A DNA stretch of 64,000 nt from Ignavibacteriales bacterium (lineage in GTDB: Bacteria; Bacteroidota; Ignavibacteria; Ignavibacteriales; Melioribacteraceae). Shown here in pieces: positions 56,241 through 64,000 of this stretch (positions are counted from its first letter, which is position 1; each line of letters starts with the position of its first letter). Under the pieces are notes generated by a model. That model saw nothing but the letters and a program-made list of their open reading frames with translations, did no database searches and was not told the DNA's origin. The translations under genes and the position numbers were made by a program. Location: contig JACKAB010000006.1 in the NCBI GenBank assembly GCA_020635285.1, positions 247,501 to 311,500 of the forward strand. Direction: 5' to 3'.

Positions 56241-57184
56241 TTTCGCCTCCTGCATTGGTTAGTTTAAAATAGTTTTTCTTTATGTACACAATAAATGTAA
56301 TAAACAGCACAAATAAAAGCCCAAATGAAATAAGATGAAAATCAAGCCCTTCTGGATCAACAAAATTGGATTGCATAAGTTCTTCTTCGCCAAAAAATAA
56401 AATATGCTACAATTGAAATAAAATTATTTAGGAAATGCAAAATCATTGCAACTATTATTGAATCGCTCTTATATACTGCGAAACCAAAATACATCCCTAA
56501 TAAAATTAAAGGTATTAGTCCATATGGATTAAAATGATAAATTCAAAAAAGAAGCTTGTAATAAAATTGCAGTTAATGGTTTTAGCTTAAACTCAAAACT
56601 TTTTTGAACATAACCTCTAAAAAAACTTCTTCACAAATTGCCGGAGTAACAGAAATTGTAACAATTATCAAAACCATTTCAAAAAAGTTATTTGCCGTTA
56701 ATAATTGTGAATATGATTGCTCAACATATTTATCGAGCATATCAAGAAAGTTTCTAATTCCTTCTACAATTGAAAATGATTTAGAAAGTTCACTAATTAA
56801 GTAATTCTGAATGTGAAGATACTCTTGCAAAAGAGGAATTAACAGGATCATTCCGACTGCAAATATGCCAACTTCTTTTGGCTTTGGTATTTTTAATCTA
56901 ATTATGGAAGTAACATCTTCAAAAACAAGCTTGCTAAAAAGAATTGCCGGGAAAAGTATGAATAAAATTTGAGTCCCAATTGTAAGTAAACGCATTAAAT
57001 TCATATTTGCATTACTAATATCAAGCCCAAATATACCTACTGCAAGTAAACCTCCGCCAAATTGAAAAATAAAAAAAAAACAGCTATCAGACCTAATACT
57101 GCTGCTTTTTGTAGGAGACATTGTTGGTTCAATAGGAAAATTATATTTTTGTTTTTCTTCCGGTTCAATATTATTATTATCCAT
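56227..57184 (-). CDS. CPBP (CAAX/Abi) intramembrane protease, several frameshifts
   Basis: A CPBP-family glutamic intramembrane protease. The first 200 residues are in one frame, with helices at about 35-55, 68-85 and 105-120, ending TPAICEEVF. The next part needs one base at the A7 run 56619-56625 to give CEEVFFRGYVQKSF, the EExxxR motif; two bases restored near 56543-56548 give FFGIYHFNPYGLIPLILLGM (the FxxxH motif); one base less at the A6 run 56392-56397 gives YFIFGEEELMQSN. Repaired it is 320 residues, ending at 56227. With both catalytic motifs recovered, the breaks are more likely errors than decay. Its target is unknown. Confidence 0.78.
56246..56251 (-). promoter_or_regulatory. Consensus Shine-Dalgarno for the zinc-ribbon gene
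   Basis: AGGAGG on the minus strand, five bases before ATG 56240, decides that start over the in-frame ATG at 56255. Confidence 0.7.
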
Positions 57185-57405
57185 TCATATAAAATAGCTA
57201 AAAGGATTTATTAGTTCTACTTAATATTTATTGTTAAGACCATTAACATTTATACCAAGCTATTTTGTCACCAACCAAAAATAATTTTAACTATTTTTAT
57301 GAATAAATATTTCTTTCAAATAGAAGATTTAATTTATGGAAAAACTGTTCTGTTTCGACAAATTGCAATTAACATTAACTTTTTAATAAATTATTCAGGA
57401 ATAGA

Positions 57406-57936
57406 ATGTTTGATATTAACTTAAGATATCCAATTGGAAAATTTGAAAAACCAACTTTAATCACTCCAAAAATATTTTCAGAATGGATAAAGACAATTGA
57501 GTTATTTCCGGCAATGATAACCAAAGAGGTTGAAAGTCTATCTGAGAAGGAATTAACTCTTAGATACAGAGAAAATGGGTGGAACATTAGACAAATTGTT
57601 CATCATTGTGCTGATAGCCATATGAACAGTTTTATTCGATTCAAATTAGCCTTAACTGAAGACAACCCAACAATTAAACCCTATTTTGAAGACCGCTGGG
57701 CAGAATTAAATGATGTTGTCGAAGCACCAATTAAAAATTCATTACAAATTATTGAAGGTTTGCACGAGCGATGGATTTTACTTTTAAATAGCATGAATGA
57801 AGCGCAATTTGAGAGAACTTTTTTTCACCCGGAAAATAATAAGAAAGTTAACTTAAAAGAAAATTTGGGAATTTATGCTTGGCATTGTAACCATCATTTA
57901 GAGCATATTAGATTAGCCAAGAAGAATAAAACTTAA
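57406..57936 (+). CDS. DinB/YfiT-like putative metal-dependent hydrolase or bacillithiol transferase
   Basis: A 176-residue four-helix-bundle protein. The metal-binding histidines are IRQIVHHCADSHMNSF and WHCNHHLEHI (family: one His from helix two, two from the last helix), as in the DinB/YfiT superfamily, which includes bacillithiol S-transferase-like proteins. LRYPIGKFEKP at the start is the usual YfiT beginning. No ligand can be assigned. The gene is preceded by a 221-base gap on the plus strand; the remains of another gene follow after 18 bases. Confidence 0.85.
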   Translation: MFDINLRYPIGKFEKPTLITPKIFSEWIKTIELFPAMITKEVESLSEKELTLRYRENGWNIRQIVHHCADSHMNSFIRFKLALTEDNPTIKPYFEDRWAELNDVVEAPIKNSLQIIEGLHERWILLLNSMNEAQFERTFFHPENNKKVNLKENLGIYAWHCNHHLEHIRLAKKNKT

Positions 57937-57954
57937 TGAAGGAACTAATTAATT

Positions 57955-58348
57955 TTGAATATAATTTTTAATAAACTCAATTTTAAAGAGCAAAAAGAAA
58001 TTTACGTTTACAATCCACCCGAAAGTTTCAAAAAAGAAATTATTGAAATTATTTTATTAACAAAAATAACTCATAAGTAAAAGCCCGTTACATTTGCATT
58101 AATTTTTTACAATCAGACAATAAGAAATATTAGATATTACACCAATAATAAATAAGAATCTTATTGATGATGGCATCCTTTGGTTTGCTTATCCAAAAAA
58201 ATCTTCAAAGAATTATGAATGTGATTTTGATAGAGATTCCGGTTGGGATATTTTAGGCGAGCATGGATTTGAGCCCGTAAGAATTGTTGCAATTGATGAA
58301 GATTGGTCGGCTTTACGTTTTAGAAGAGTTGAGTTTATTAAAAAATGA
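57955..58348 (+). pseudogene. Broken conserved hypothetical gene, about 132 codons when repaired
   Basis: From TTG 57955 (AAGGA upstream) the frame reads LNIIFNKLNFKEQKEIYVYNPP and stops at TAA in THK*KPVTFALIF. The reading then continues in the same frame, breaks twice (near 58103 and 58125) and ends DRDSGWDILGEHGFEPVRIVAIDEDWSALRFRR...IKK at 58348. That C-terminal block, which I recall as conserved in Bacteroidota hypothetical proteins, shows the whole was one gene. Unlike the other broken genes it also has an in-frame stop, which could be a substitution or two compensating indels. Either a true pseudogene or a poorly sequenced one; function unknown. Confidence 0.6.
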
Positions 58349-58412
58349 CGAGAAGAAAAAGTATGACAATCTCTGAAGTTGGAATGACAAAAAAAAAGGC
58401 AAATAAAAATAC

Positions 58413-58442
58413 TTTCTGCCACTGAGCATTCAATGGCAGAAA
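58413..58442 (-). terminator. Hairpin terminator after the DUF3108 gene
   Basis: TTTCTGCCA (58413-58421) pairs with TGGCAGAAA (58434-58442) in a perfect nine-base stem. On the minus strand it follows the DUF3108 stop (58455) and leads into T-rich sequence, including nine T in a row near 58390. The plus-strand pseudogene ends upstream, so it may serve both. Confidence 0.72.
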
Positions 58443-58454
58443 TGCTAAAACAAT

Positions 58455-59238
58455 TTATTTTGATGAAGCTAATTTTGGCGCAACTCCTTCATAACTTGTT
58501 AGTTCAGCGTCTATAGAACCGATTACCACTTTAGATTTTACTTTAACCGGCATTTTTACTTCATCATCTGTAAGCCAGACAATAATGCTGCCTTCGCTTT
58601 TAAATAATCCGCCTTCAACAACTAATGGCTCAATCATAATGCAATCAAAAGTTCCAGCATCTACTTTTATTTTTTCTTTTCCACGATAAACAACTTGCAA
58701 AGGGTAAACTTTATCTTTGTAAAAATTTTCTAAATAAAATCCTTCTCCAACTTCAAGAGTATCGTAATTAAAAGTGCGTGCTAAGTAAAATGCTGAAACT
58801 ATGTCGTTCACATTATCGGGGATTTCATAAGTATCTTTGCTGGTTTTGGCAATATTTTTCCTATGGTCAAAAAAAAGCTGAGAAATCTCTGGAATAACTT
58901 CCTTCACGAATGTGCTGTTCAAATCTCCAAGGGAATAATCCTTCAACATCAAGATAAGTTTCATATCTATCTCTCACCTTAAAAAATGGGTCAAAACTTT
59001 CTACGGAATTTACATTAAATGTTATGTGGTATGTTTCTCTTTTTGCAATATTTTTTATTTTAGGAATCTCCATAACAGCCACGCCGGCAGTTACAAAGCC
59101 ATATTTTACATCAAAGACAAGTTTCTCTCCAACTTTGAAAGCATTGTTTTCTAATTTCCTAAAATCTTTATTTTGAGCCGAAATTATTGTTACGCTTATT
59201 ATTGTAAATACTATAAATGAATTCAATTTATTTATCAT
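58455..59238 (-). CDS. DUF3108-domain exported protein, frameshifted
   Basis: Signal peptide (FIVFTIISVTIISAQ), then a DUF3108 beta-barrel-like domain: FKVGEKLVFDVKYGFVTAGVAVMEI, ETYHITFNVNSVESFDPFFKVRDRYETYLDVEGL and, in the second frame, EIPDNVNDIVSAFYLARTF, AGTFDCIMIEPLVVEGGLFKSEGSIIVWLTDDE. The frames join at an A8 run at 58869-58876 (one extra base); removing it gives SAFFDHRKNIAKT and 261 residues. DUF3108 proteins are periplasmic and of unknown function. Confidence 0.83.
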
Positions 59239-59378
59239 TATTTCTCCAGAATTTCAAAATGTTAATTGTAATACAATCAATTTTTAATTTAAGTTTCAGT
59301 AAACTAAAACTATTTTCATGCTTATATTTTCGAACAAACAGAAAAATGTTTGAATATTGAATAAAATTACAATGTAAG

Positions 59379-59984
59379 TTACTTTCTTGAAACAAACTGG
59401 CTATCTTTTATATAAAATCTCCAGGGCAAATCTATTGATTTTTTAATCCCAATTCTTTTTGTCGTAATAATGTTTTCTTCACTTATTTTTGGTGCCTCAA
59501 GCAAATATATTTCATTCGCGGTTAAGTCAATTCCATACTGATCTCTGTTAATATTAAACGCCTCGCAAATTTTAGCGGGACCGTTTAATATATTTATTTT
59601 TTCTTTTTCACTTAAATTTGTTTTCTTAAATCTTCTCTCACTAAATATTTTCAAATCAGAAATTGGTTCCATTGCACGTAGTAAAATTGCAGTTCCCTGC
59701 TCTTTATTGCCTGTTACAACATTTGCGCAAAAATGCTTCCCATAAGTGAAATAAACATAAAGAAACCCACCTTCTTCAAACATAATTTTATTTCTTTCAG
59801 TTTTTCCAATAAACGTGTGGGCAGCCTCATCAATACTGCCGTCGTAAGCCTCTATTTCAACAATTTTAGCTTTCAGTTTTTTGTTTATTCTTTTATCTTC
59901 AAAGACAAATATTTTCCCCAATAAATCTTTGGCAACTGTTAAAAGTTCTCTTTTATAAAAATCTTTTTTTAACTTTTTATTCAT
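59379..59984 (-). CDS. mpg: DNA-3-methyladenine glycosylase (AAG/Mpg type)
   Basis: Removes alkylated purines by flipping the base. The 201-residue protein shows LLGKIFVFEDKRINKKLKAKIVEIEAYDGSIDEAAHTFIG, FEEGGFLYVYFTYGKHFCANVV (Y-x-x-Y-G-x-H core), GTAILLRAMEP, NILNGPAKICEAFNI and the closing KKSIDLPWRFYI. Full length. Preceded and followed by gaps of about 100-140 bases; solitary. Confidence 0.95.
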   Translation of the reverse strand: MNKKLKKDFYKRELLTVAKDLLGKIFVFEDKRINKKLKAKIVEIEAYDGSIDEAAHTFIGKTERNKIMFEEGGFLYVYFTYGKHFCANVVTGNKEQGTAILLRAMEPISDLKIFSERRFKKTNLSEKEKINILNGPAKICEAFNINRDQYGIDLTANEIYLLEAPKISEENIITTKRIGIKKSIDLPWRFYIKDSQFVSRK

Positions 59985-60091
59985 TGCTTTTTATATAAAA
60001 TAATATGAAATGATAAACTTAGATTCTATTAAAATGGAAATTTATATTTTGTTCAGATTTACAAAACTGCACAAATTTTTTATTTCGGCGT

Positions 60092-60766
60092 TTAATCCTT
60101 CCAAATAAAATCAAATAACATATAGCCGGCGGTTACCATTATTACATCGTAACTAACAAGCACGGCAAGCTCAGCAAAAGATTTTGAAATTGTATCTCCA
60201 TCCATTGCAAATTTAGTTAGTTCCATTAAGGTTAAAATTAGTGGTAGTAAAATTGGGAATGAAAGAACCGGGTAAAGAGTTCCTTTTGTGTTTGCTTTGG
60301 AAATAATTGCAGCAATAATTGTAGATGAAATTGCGATACCGATGCTACCAAAAAATAATGACAACAAAAAAAGTGAAAAATTTAAAATTACAAATGACTC
60401 GAATAGCAAATAATATAAAATTACAATTGACAAATTCATTATGAAAACTAAAACTAAATTGAAAAACAATTTGCCAAAATAAATAGTAGATGGAGCAGCA
60501 ATCAATTGAAGTGTAAGTGTAGTTCCTCTTTCTTCTTCAGAAACAAATACGCGGGAGAGGCCAGACATAGCAGAAAAGAAAATCACAACCCAAAACAATC
60601 CGCCCGTTAGATGAATGCTCACTTTTTCTTGCCCAATTGAAAATAAAATAACACTAATTGTAACAAGAATAAACATTGCTAAAGCATTAATTGCATAACG
60701 TGTGCGTAATTCCGATTCCCAATCTTTTTTAAATACTGCAATAAAAGTCATATTCTTGATACTCAA
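60092..60766 (-). CDS. ccmB: Heme exporter CcmB-like ABC permease
   Basis: A 224-residue permease with six membrane helices. FKKDWESELRTRYAINALAMF at the start, FSAMSGLSRVFVSEEERGTTLTLQLIAAPSTIYFGKLFF and the later FPILLPLI block match CcmB, which with CcmA/C exports heme or its carrier for cytochrome c maturation. No ccmA, ccmC or ccmE is in the window, so its partners lie elsewhere. Confidence 0.85.
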   Translation of the reverse strand: MSIKNMTFIAVFKKDWESELRTRYAINALAMFILVTISVILFSIGQEKVSIHLTGGLFWVVIFFSAMSGLSRVFVSEEERGTTLTLQLIAAPSTIYFGKLFFNLVLVFIMNLSIVILYYLLFESFVILNFSLFLLSLFFGSIGIAISSTIIAAIISKANTKGTLYPVLSFPILLPLILTLMELTKFAMDGDTISKSFAELAVLVSYDVIMVTAGYMLFDFIWKD

Positions 60767-60844
60767 TTCTATTTTTTGAAGTTGTATAATTGATTTTGAA
60801 ATATATTTTTTTGTGTCGCAACTTATTAATAATTTTTCATTTTT

Positions 60845-61612
60845 TCAGAATTTAATTTTTAATACTTCAGTAACTTCACTTAAATTTTTTGTTATATAAT
60901 CAACACTATTTTTATAATCATCAGGGATTGGCAATTTTGTTTTGCCAGTTAAAATTAAGATAGTTTCGGCACCCAGATTTTTTGCACCTCTCATATCCGA
61001 ATCAAGATCATCTCCAAGCATAATAAAATTAGAATTTTTAGGCTTATTAATTTTTTCCAAAGCTGATTGGAAATATAATTCGGATGGTTTTCCTATTAAA
61101 GTTGCATTTTTATCAGTTGCATATTCTATCCCATGAATAAAAGGTCCCGCGTCTAATTGAATTCCTAAATTAGATTTTTCCCAAAATTTATTTTTATGGG
61201 CGGCAATTAGTTCGGCTCCATTTTGGATATATTCAAAAATTGTCTGCATAAGTTTATAATTCCACTTATCCCCAATATCCCCAACTAAAACCGCTTCGGG
61301 ATTTTCATAGTCTAAAAACTCGCTAAATAATTCTATAACATTTTCTGAGGTAAAAACGGCTACCCTCTTATATTTATCTTTAATGTAAATATAAGCCGCA
61401 TCAATGGATGTAATGATTGGGATAGTTAAATTAATGGAGTACGACTGAAAAAATTTATAAATCTGTTTTGAGTAACTTATTGATGAATTGCTAAGAATAC
61501 ACGCCGGAATAGAATTATCTTCCAAAAATTTTAAAAATTGAGAAATATCTTCAGCTGGCTGGCTTCCAATTCTCAATACACCATCTAAATCAATTAATAA
61601 TGACTTTTGCAT
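60845..61612 (-). CDS. HAD-superfamily phosphatase, NagD-like (subfamily IIA)
   Basis: A 255-residue phosphatase. LLIDLDGVLRIG is the nucleophile motif (Asp8, acid Asp10), ACILSNSS motif II, KPSELYFQSALEKI motif III with Lys, and FIMLGDDLDSDMRGAKNLGAETILILTGKT motif IV; the IIA cap lies between motifs II and III. Substrates in this subfamily are sugar or nucleotide phosphates; none can be chosen here. It is not a KdsC-type enzyme, which lacks this cap. Divergent from the feoAB operon. Confidence 0.86.
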   Translation of the reverse strand: MQKSLLIDLDGVLRIGSQPAEDISQFLKFLEDNSIPACILSNSSISYSKQIYKFFQSYSINLTIPIITSIDAAYIYIKDKYKRVAVFTSENVIELFSEFLDYENPEAVLVGDIGDKWNYKLMQTIFEYIQNGAELIAAHKNKFWEKSNLGIQLDAGPFIHGIEYATDKNATLIGKPSELYFQSALEKINKPKNSNFIMLGDDLDSDMRGAKNLGAETILILTGKTKLPIPDDYKNSVDYITKNLSEVTEVLKIKF

Positions 61613-61748
61613 TTTTTAAATTACAAACATTTTAGCAGAAGCTAAAGATGTTTATGGTGGTGTAATATTAATCTAATTTTATGCATCAAATTATGTAATT
61701 TTACCTACTTATTTAATAGTTATCGGATAAATTCCTCCTACTTTTACC

Positions 61749-61777
61749 TTGACAAAATCGCTACTGGTAACTAAGTT
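61749..61777 (+). promoter_or_regulatory. Possible sigma-70-like promoter for feoAB
   Basis: TTGACA (61749-61754), then 17 bases and TAAGTT (61772-61777), 49 bases before the feoA ATG. The -35 is a perfect match, the -10 weak; a TATATA at 61778 is an alternative. No clear Fur-type palindrome was seen. Confidence 0.35.
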
Positions 61778-61825
61778 TATATAGACTAAATCTAAATAAT
61801 ATAGCATCTAATTCAATTATAAATT

Positions 61826-62047
61826 ATGAAAACTGCTGCAAACCTAAATTTTGGAGAAAAAGCATTTATTACTGCTATTGATGAAACTCATCCTTCTTTT
61901 AGAAGAATTATAGAAATTGGTTTTACCCCAGGGCAAGAAATTGAACTTGTTAATAAATCAATTTTTAATGACCCGTTGGCGTTTTCACTTAGAGGAACTG
62001 TAATTGCAATTAGAAAAAACGAAGCTGAATCAATAATTTTATCATGA
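61826..62047 (+). CDS. feoA: Ferrous iron transport protein A
   Basis: A 73-residue SH3-like protein: ANLNFGEKAFITAIDETHP, RIIEIGFTPGQEIELVNKS, DPLAFSLRGTVIAIRKNEA. The DPLAxxxRG turn is a family signature. FeoA is thought to regulate or assemble FeoB at the inner membrane. It overlaps feoB by four bases (ATGA). Confidence 0.9.
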   Translation: MKTAANLNFGEKAFITAIDETHPSFRRIIEIGFTPGQEIELVNKSIFNDPLAFSLRGTVIAIRKNEAESIILS

Positions 62048-64000
62048 TTGCAAACACTACCGTTTCCACTCCGCTTGTAACTTTGGTTGGCCCGCCAAAT
62101 TCGGGTAAAACAACGCTTTTCAATTTGCTTAGTGGCAAAAATTTTAAAACTGTAAATTATCCGGGTTCAACAATTGAGTACAACTCATCTCATTTTTTGC
62201 CCAAGTTTGATATAAATTGTAATCTTTTAGATTCTCCCGGAATTATTAGTCTGGTGCCCAGTTCTCCAGATGAAACAATCACAATAAATTCACTTTATGA
62301 GCATCCAAAATTTGGCATCCCTAAACTTGTTATTGTTACTGTTGATTCAAGTCAGCTTTCTCGCCATCTTTTATTAGTAAAACAATTATTAAGTTCAAAT
62401 TTTAGCGTTATTATTGTTTTAACAATGGCTGATATATTAAAGAAAAAAGGGTTTACAATTTCTGCAAGTATGCTTGAGGAAAAAATTGGGTGCAAAGTTG
62501 TAAAAATAGATGGAAGAACAGGAAAAGGCATTGAGGATTTAATCACAGTTGTAAAACAACAGCTTCAGAAAGAAAATGATGAAGTAACTTACTTAAATAA
62601 AATAGTACCAAATCTTCATGCAGAAAATGTTCTTAATCATTTTAAAGAAATTGAAGCAATTGAAAATGAAGTTGTAAATCAGATTGCCGATGAAAAAGAT
62701 TTAAGAAGAGCTAATGAAAAGTTAACAACTTTATCCCAAAAATTGCAAAGTAAACCGGATAGCTTTACTTTAAAACTTGATAAAATTCTGCTTCATCCTA
62801 TTTGGGGACTTGTGCTGTTTTTATTCATTACAGGCGCAATGTTTACTTCAATTTTTTGGTTGGCTCTCCCTTTGATGGAATTAGTCGATGAATCATTTGC
62901 CTCACTTGCAAATTTGGCATCTAACTATTTTGGTTATAACTGGTACGGAGATTTAATATCAGATGGAATCATAAGCAGCGCTGGTGCAGTTTTAATTTTT
63001 GTACCTCAGATTGTGATTTTATTTTTAATTCTTGGATTTTTAGAAGATACAGGTTACTTAGCGCGTGGTGCAATGTTAATTGATAAGCCGCTCTCCAAGA
63101 TTGGTTTGAATGGAAGGTCGTTTGTACCAATGCTATCAGGTTTTGCTTGCGCAATTCCAGCTATACTTGCTGCAAGAACTATATCAAATAGAAAAGAAAG
63201 ATTACTTACAATTTTTATCATTCCGCTAATGAGCTGCAGTGCACGTCTGCCTGTTTATGCTTTGTTAATTGCATTTATCATTCCTAAAGAAAATTTCTTA
63301 ATGGGTGGATTTATTTTTTCATTCATTTATTTGTTTAGTATTATCAGTTCTGTAATTATTGCCGGAATAATAAACAAGTTTAATAAAAGTATAATTAGGG
63401 AAGAAGATAATTCATCATTTATTTTGGAATTGCCTGCTTATAAAATTCCGAGATTTAGTTCAGTTTATAGAAATACAATTAGCAGCACAAAAGCTTATCT
63501 TAAAGAAGCCGGACCTGTTATAATTACTTTCTCAATTATTTTATGGGCTTTAACATATTTTCCAAATACAAATCCGCAGATTGATATTACTAATCTAAGT
63601 CCTGAAGAAGTTCATGAAGTGCAAAAAATGGAAAGAGTCTCGACTTCTTACGCCGCACAAATTGGTAAATTTACAGAACCAATTATGAAACCAATTGGAA
63701 TGGATTGGAGAATTGGAGTTTCATTAATTTCTGCTTTTGTTGCCCGTGAAGTTTTTGTAAGCGCTCTTGTTTTAATTTTCAAAATTACCGGGGATGAAGA
63801 AACCTTACGAGACTCTTTACTAAACGCAATGCGCAATGCTGAAATTGAAGGAACTAATCAAAAATTATTTACCCCTTCAACAATATTGGGCTTAATTGTA
63901 TTTTTCGTATTTGCGATGCAGTGCTTATCCACAGTTGCAGTTGCAAAAAAAGAAACCGGAAGCTGGAGAATTCCAATTCTACAAATATTAATTTTTTCCG
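62044..64000 (+). CDS. feoB: Ferrous iron transporter FeoB, 3' end outside window
   Basis: The frame runs from ATG 62044 to the window edge (652 codons) without a break. The N-terminal G domain has P-loop VGPPNSGKTTLFNLLSG (residues 15-31, where most FeoB read GNPNCGKT), Thr43 in NYPGSTIE for G2, LLDSPG (DxxG), and VLTMAD where N-x-x-D is usual, with Asn changed to Thr. The membrane part has EDTGYLARGAMLIDKPLSKIGLNGRSFVPMLSGFACAIPA (gate motif 1, with the Cys), RKERLLTIFIIPLMSCSARLPVY (gate motif 2) and FVAREVFVSAL. Transports Fe2+ across the inner membrane. Altered G motifs may lower nucleotide selectivity or change control; that is inference. Confidence 0.93.
   Translation, partial: MIANTTVSTPLVTLVGPPNSGKTTLFNLLSGKNFKTVNYPGSTIEYNSSHFLPKFDINCNLLDSPGIISLVPSSPDETITINSLYEHPKFGIPKLVIVTVDSSQLSRHLLLVKQLLSSNFSVIIVLTMADILKKKGFTISASMLEEKIGCKVVKIDGRTGKGIEDLITVVKQQLQKENDEVTYLNKIVPNLHAENVLNHFKEIEAIENEVVNQIADEKDLRRANEKLTTLSQKLQSKPDSFTLKLDKILLHPIWGLVLFLFITGAMFTSIFWLALPLMELVDESFASLANLASNYFGYNWYGDLISDGIISSAGAVLIFVPQIVILFLILGFLEDTGYLARGAMLIDKPLSKIGLNGRSFVPMLSGFACAIPAILAARTISNRKERLLTIFIIPLMSCSARLPVYALLIAFIIPKENFLMGGFIFSFIYLFSIISSVIIAGIINKFNKSIIREEDNSSFILELPAYKIPRFSSVYRNTISSTKAYLKEAGPVIITFSIILWALTYFPNTNPQIDITNLSPEEVHEVQKMERVSTSYAAQIGKFTEPIMKPIGMDWRIGVSLISAFVAREVFVSALVLIFKITGDEETLRDSLLNAMRNAEIEGTNQKLFTPSTILGLIVFFVFAMQCLSTVAVAKKETGSWRIPILQILIFS

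Noticed and set aside
58213..58422. A 69-codon minus-strand open frame
   Set aside because: It overlaps the antisense of the conserved C-terminus of the broken hypothetical gene and its terminator.
60845..61612. HAD phosphatase as the missing KdsC
   Set aside because: It has a IIA-type cap and NagD-like motifs, whereas KdsC lacks this cap and is a shorter tetrameric enzyme.
1..64000. tRNA or rRNA genes
   Set aside because: No cloverleaf-like segments with a T-loop consensus or rRNA-like blocks were seen in the short intergenic gaps. A covariance search would settle it.
1..64000. CRISPR arrays, insertion sequences or prophage
   Set aside because: No spaced direct repeats, transposase or integrase motifs, or phage structural genes were found.

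Overview
The window looks like a stretch of ordinary chromosome from an AT-rich, Gram-negative, non-photosynthetic member of the Bacteroidota/Chlorobiota/Ignavibacteriota group; Ignavibacteria (Melioribacter-like) is my best guess. The reasons are two secreted proteins with a type IX secretion C-terminal sorting domain (QNYPNPFNP motif), a GWxTD-domain protein, a complete Lpt/Kdo outer-membrane set, dense operons with ATGA overlaps, and frequent Shine-Dalgarno sequences. No rRNA, tRNA, IS element, prophage or CRISPR array was seen.

Layout. 1-2.9 kb: end of a small membrane protein gene, an EutN/CcmL microcompartment shell gene and dprA, then rarA on the other strand. 2.9-8.7 kb (minus): ftsB-like, ddl, an oxidoreductase, metF, penicillin-acylase-like. 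8.8-16.7 kb: rmuC, a K+ channel, and a plus-strand envelope-stress-like operon (two LiaF-like proteins, LytS-type kinase, LytTR regulator). 16.8-18.4 kb: a CoA-acylating aldehyde dehydrogenase with a probable microcompartment targeting tail. 18.4-30.5 kb (minus): T9SS cargo, lptB-lptA-lptC-kdsD-kdsA, ruvB, an acyltransferase, a B12-binding subunit, a PLP enzyme, kdsB, gatC, an M48 protease and a pilin-like protein. 30.6-39.7 kb: Na+/solute symporter with a small partner, a PpiD-like foldase, an outer-membrane barrel, aroK-aroB and a family-10 glycosyl hydrolase. 39.7-57.2 kb (minus): uvrA, mlaD-mlaF-mlaE, yraN, rnhB, a UbiA-type prenyltransferase, an Omp85 protein, a PfkB kinase, GWxTD protein, rimO, T9SS cargo, an M48 lipoprotein, cdsA and a CPBP protease. 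57.4-64 kb: DinB-like protein, a broken gene, a DUF3108 protein, an alkyladenine glycosylase, ccmB, a HAD phosphatase and feoA-feoB (cut by the window end).

Much of the window serves envelope construction: Kdo synthesis, LPS export, Mla lipid transport, Omp85 assembly, CDP-diacylglycerol synthesis, D-Ala-D-Ala ligation and LiaF/LytTR sensing. The most unusual theme is microcompartment biology: a pentamer shell gene and a tailed aldehyde dehydrogenase 16 kb apart, each outside any visible shell operon.

Data quality matters here. Fifteen genes, several of them normally essential, are interrupted by about two dozen single-base indels, most of them in homopolymer runs. Restoring the bases recovers full-length family members, so I annotate these as whole genes with marked frameshifts and think most are sequencing errors. 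I did not find a convincing wholly new multi-gene system; the better leads are listed as findings.
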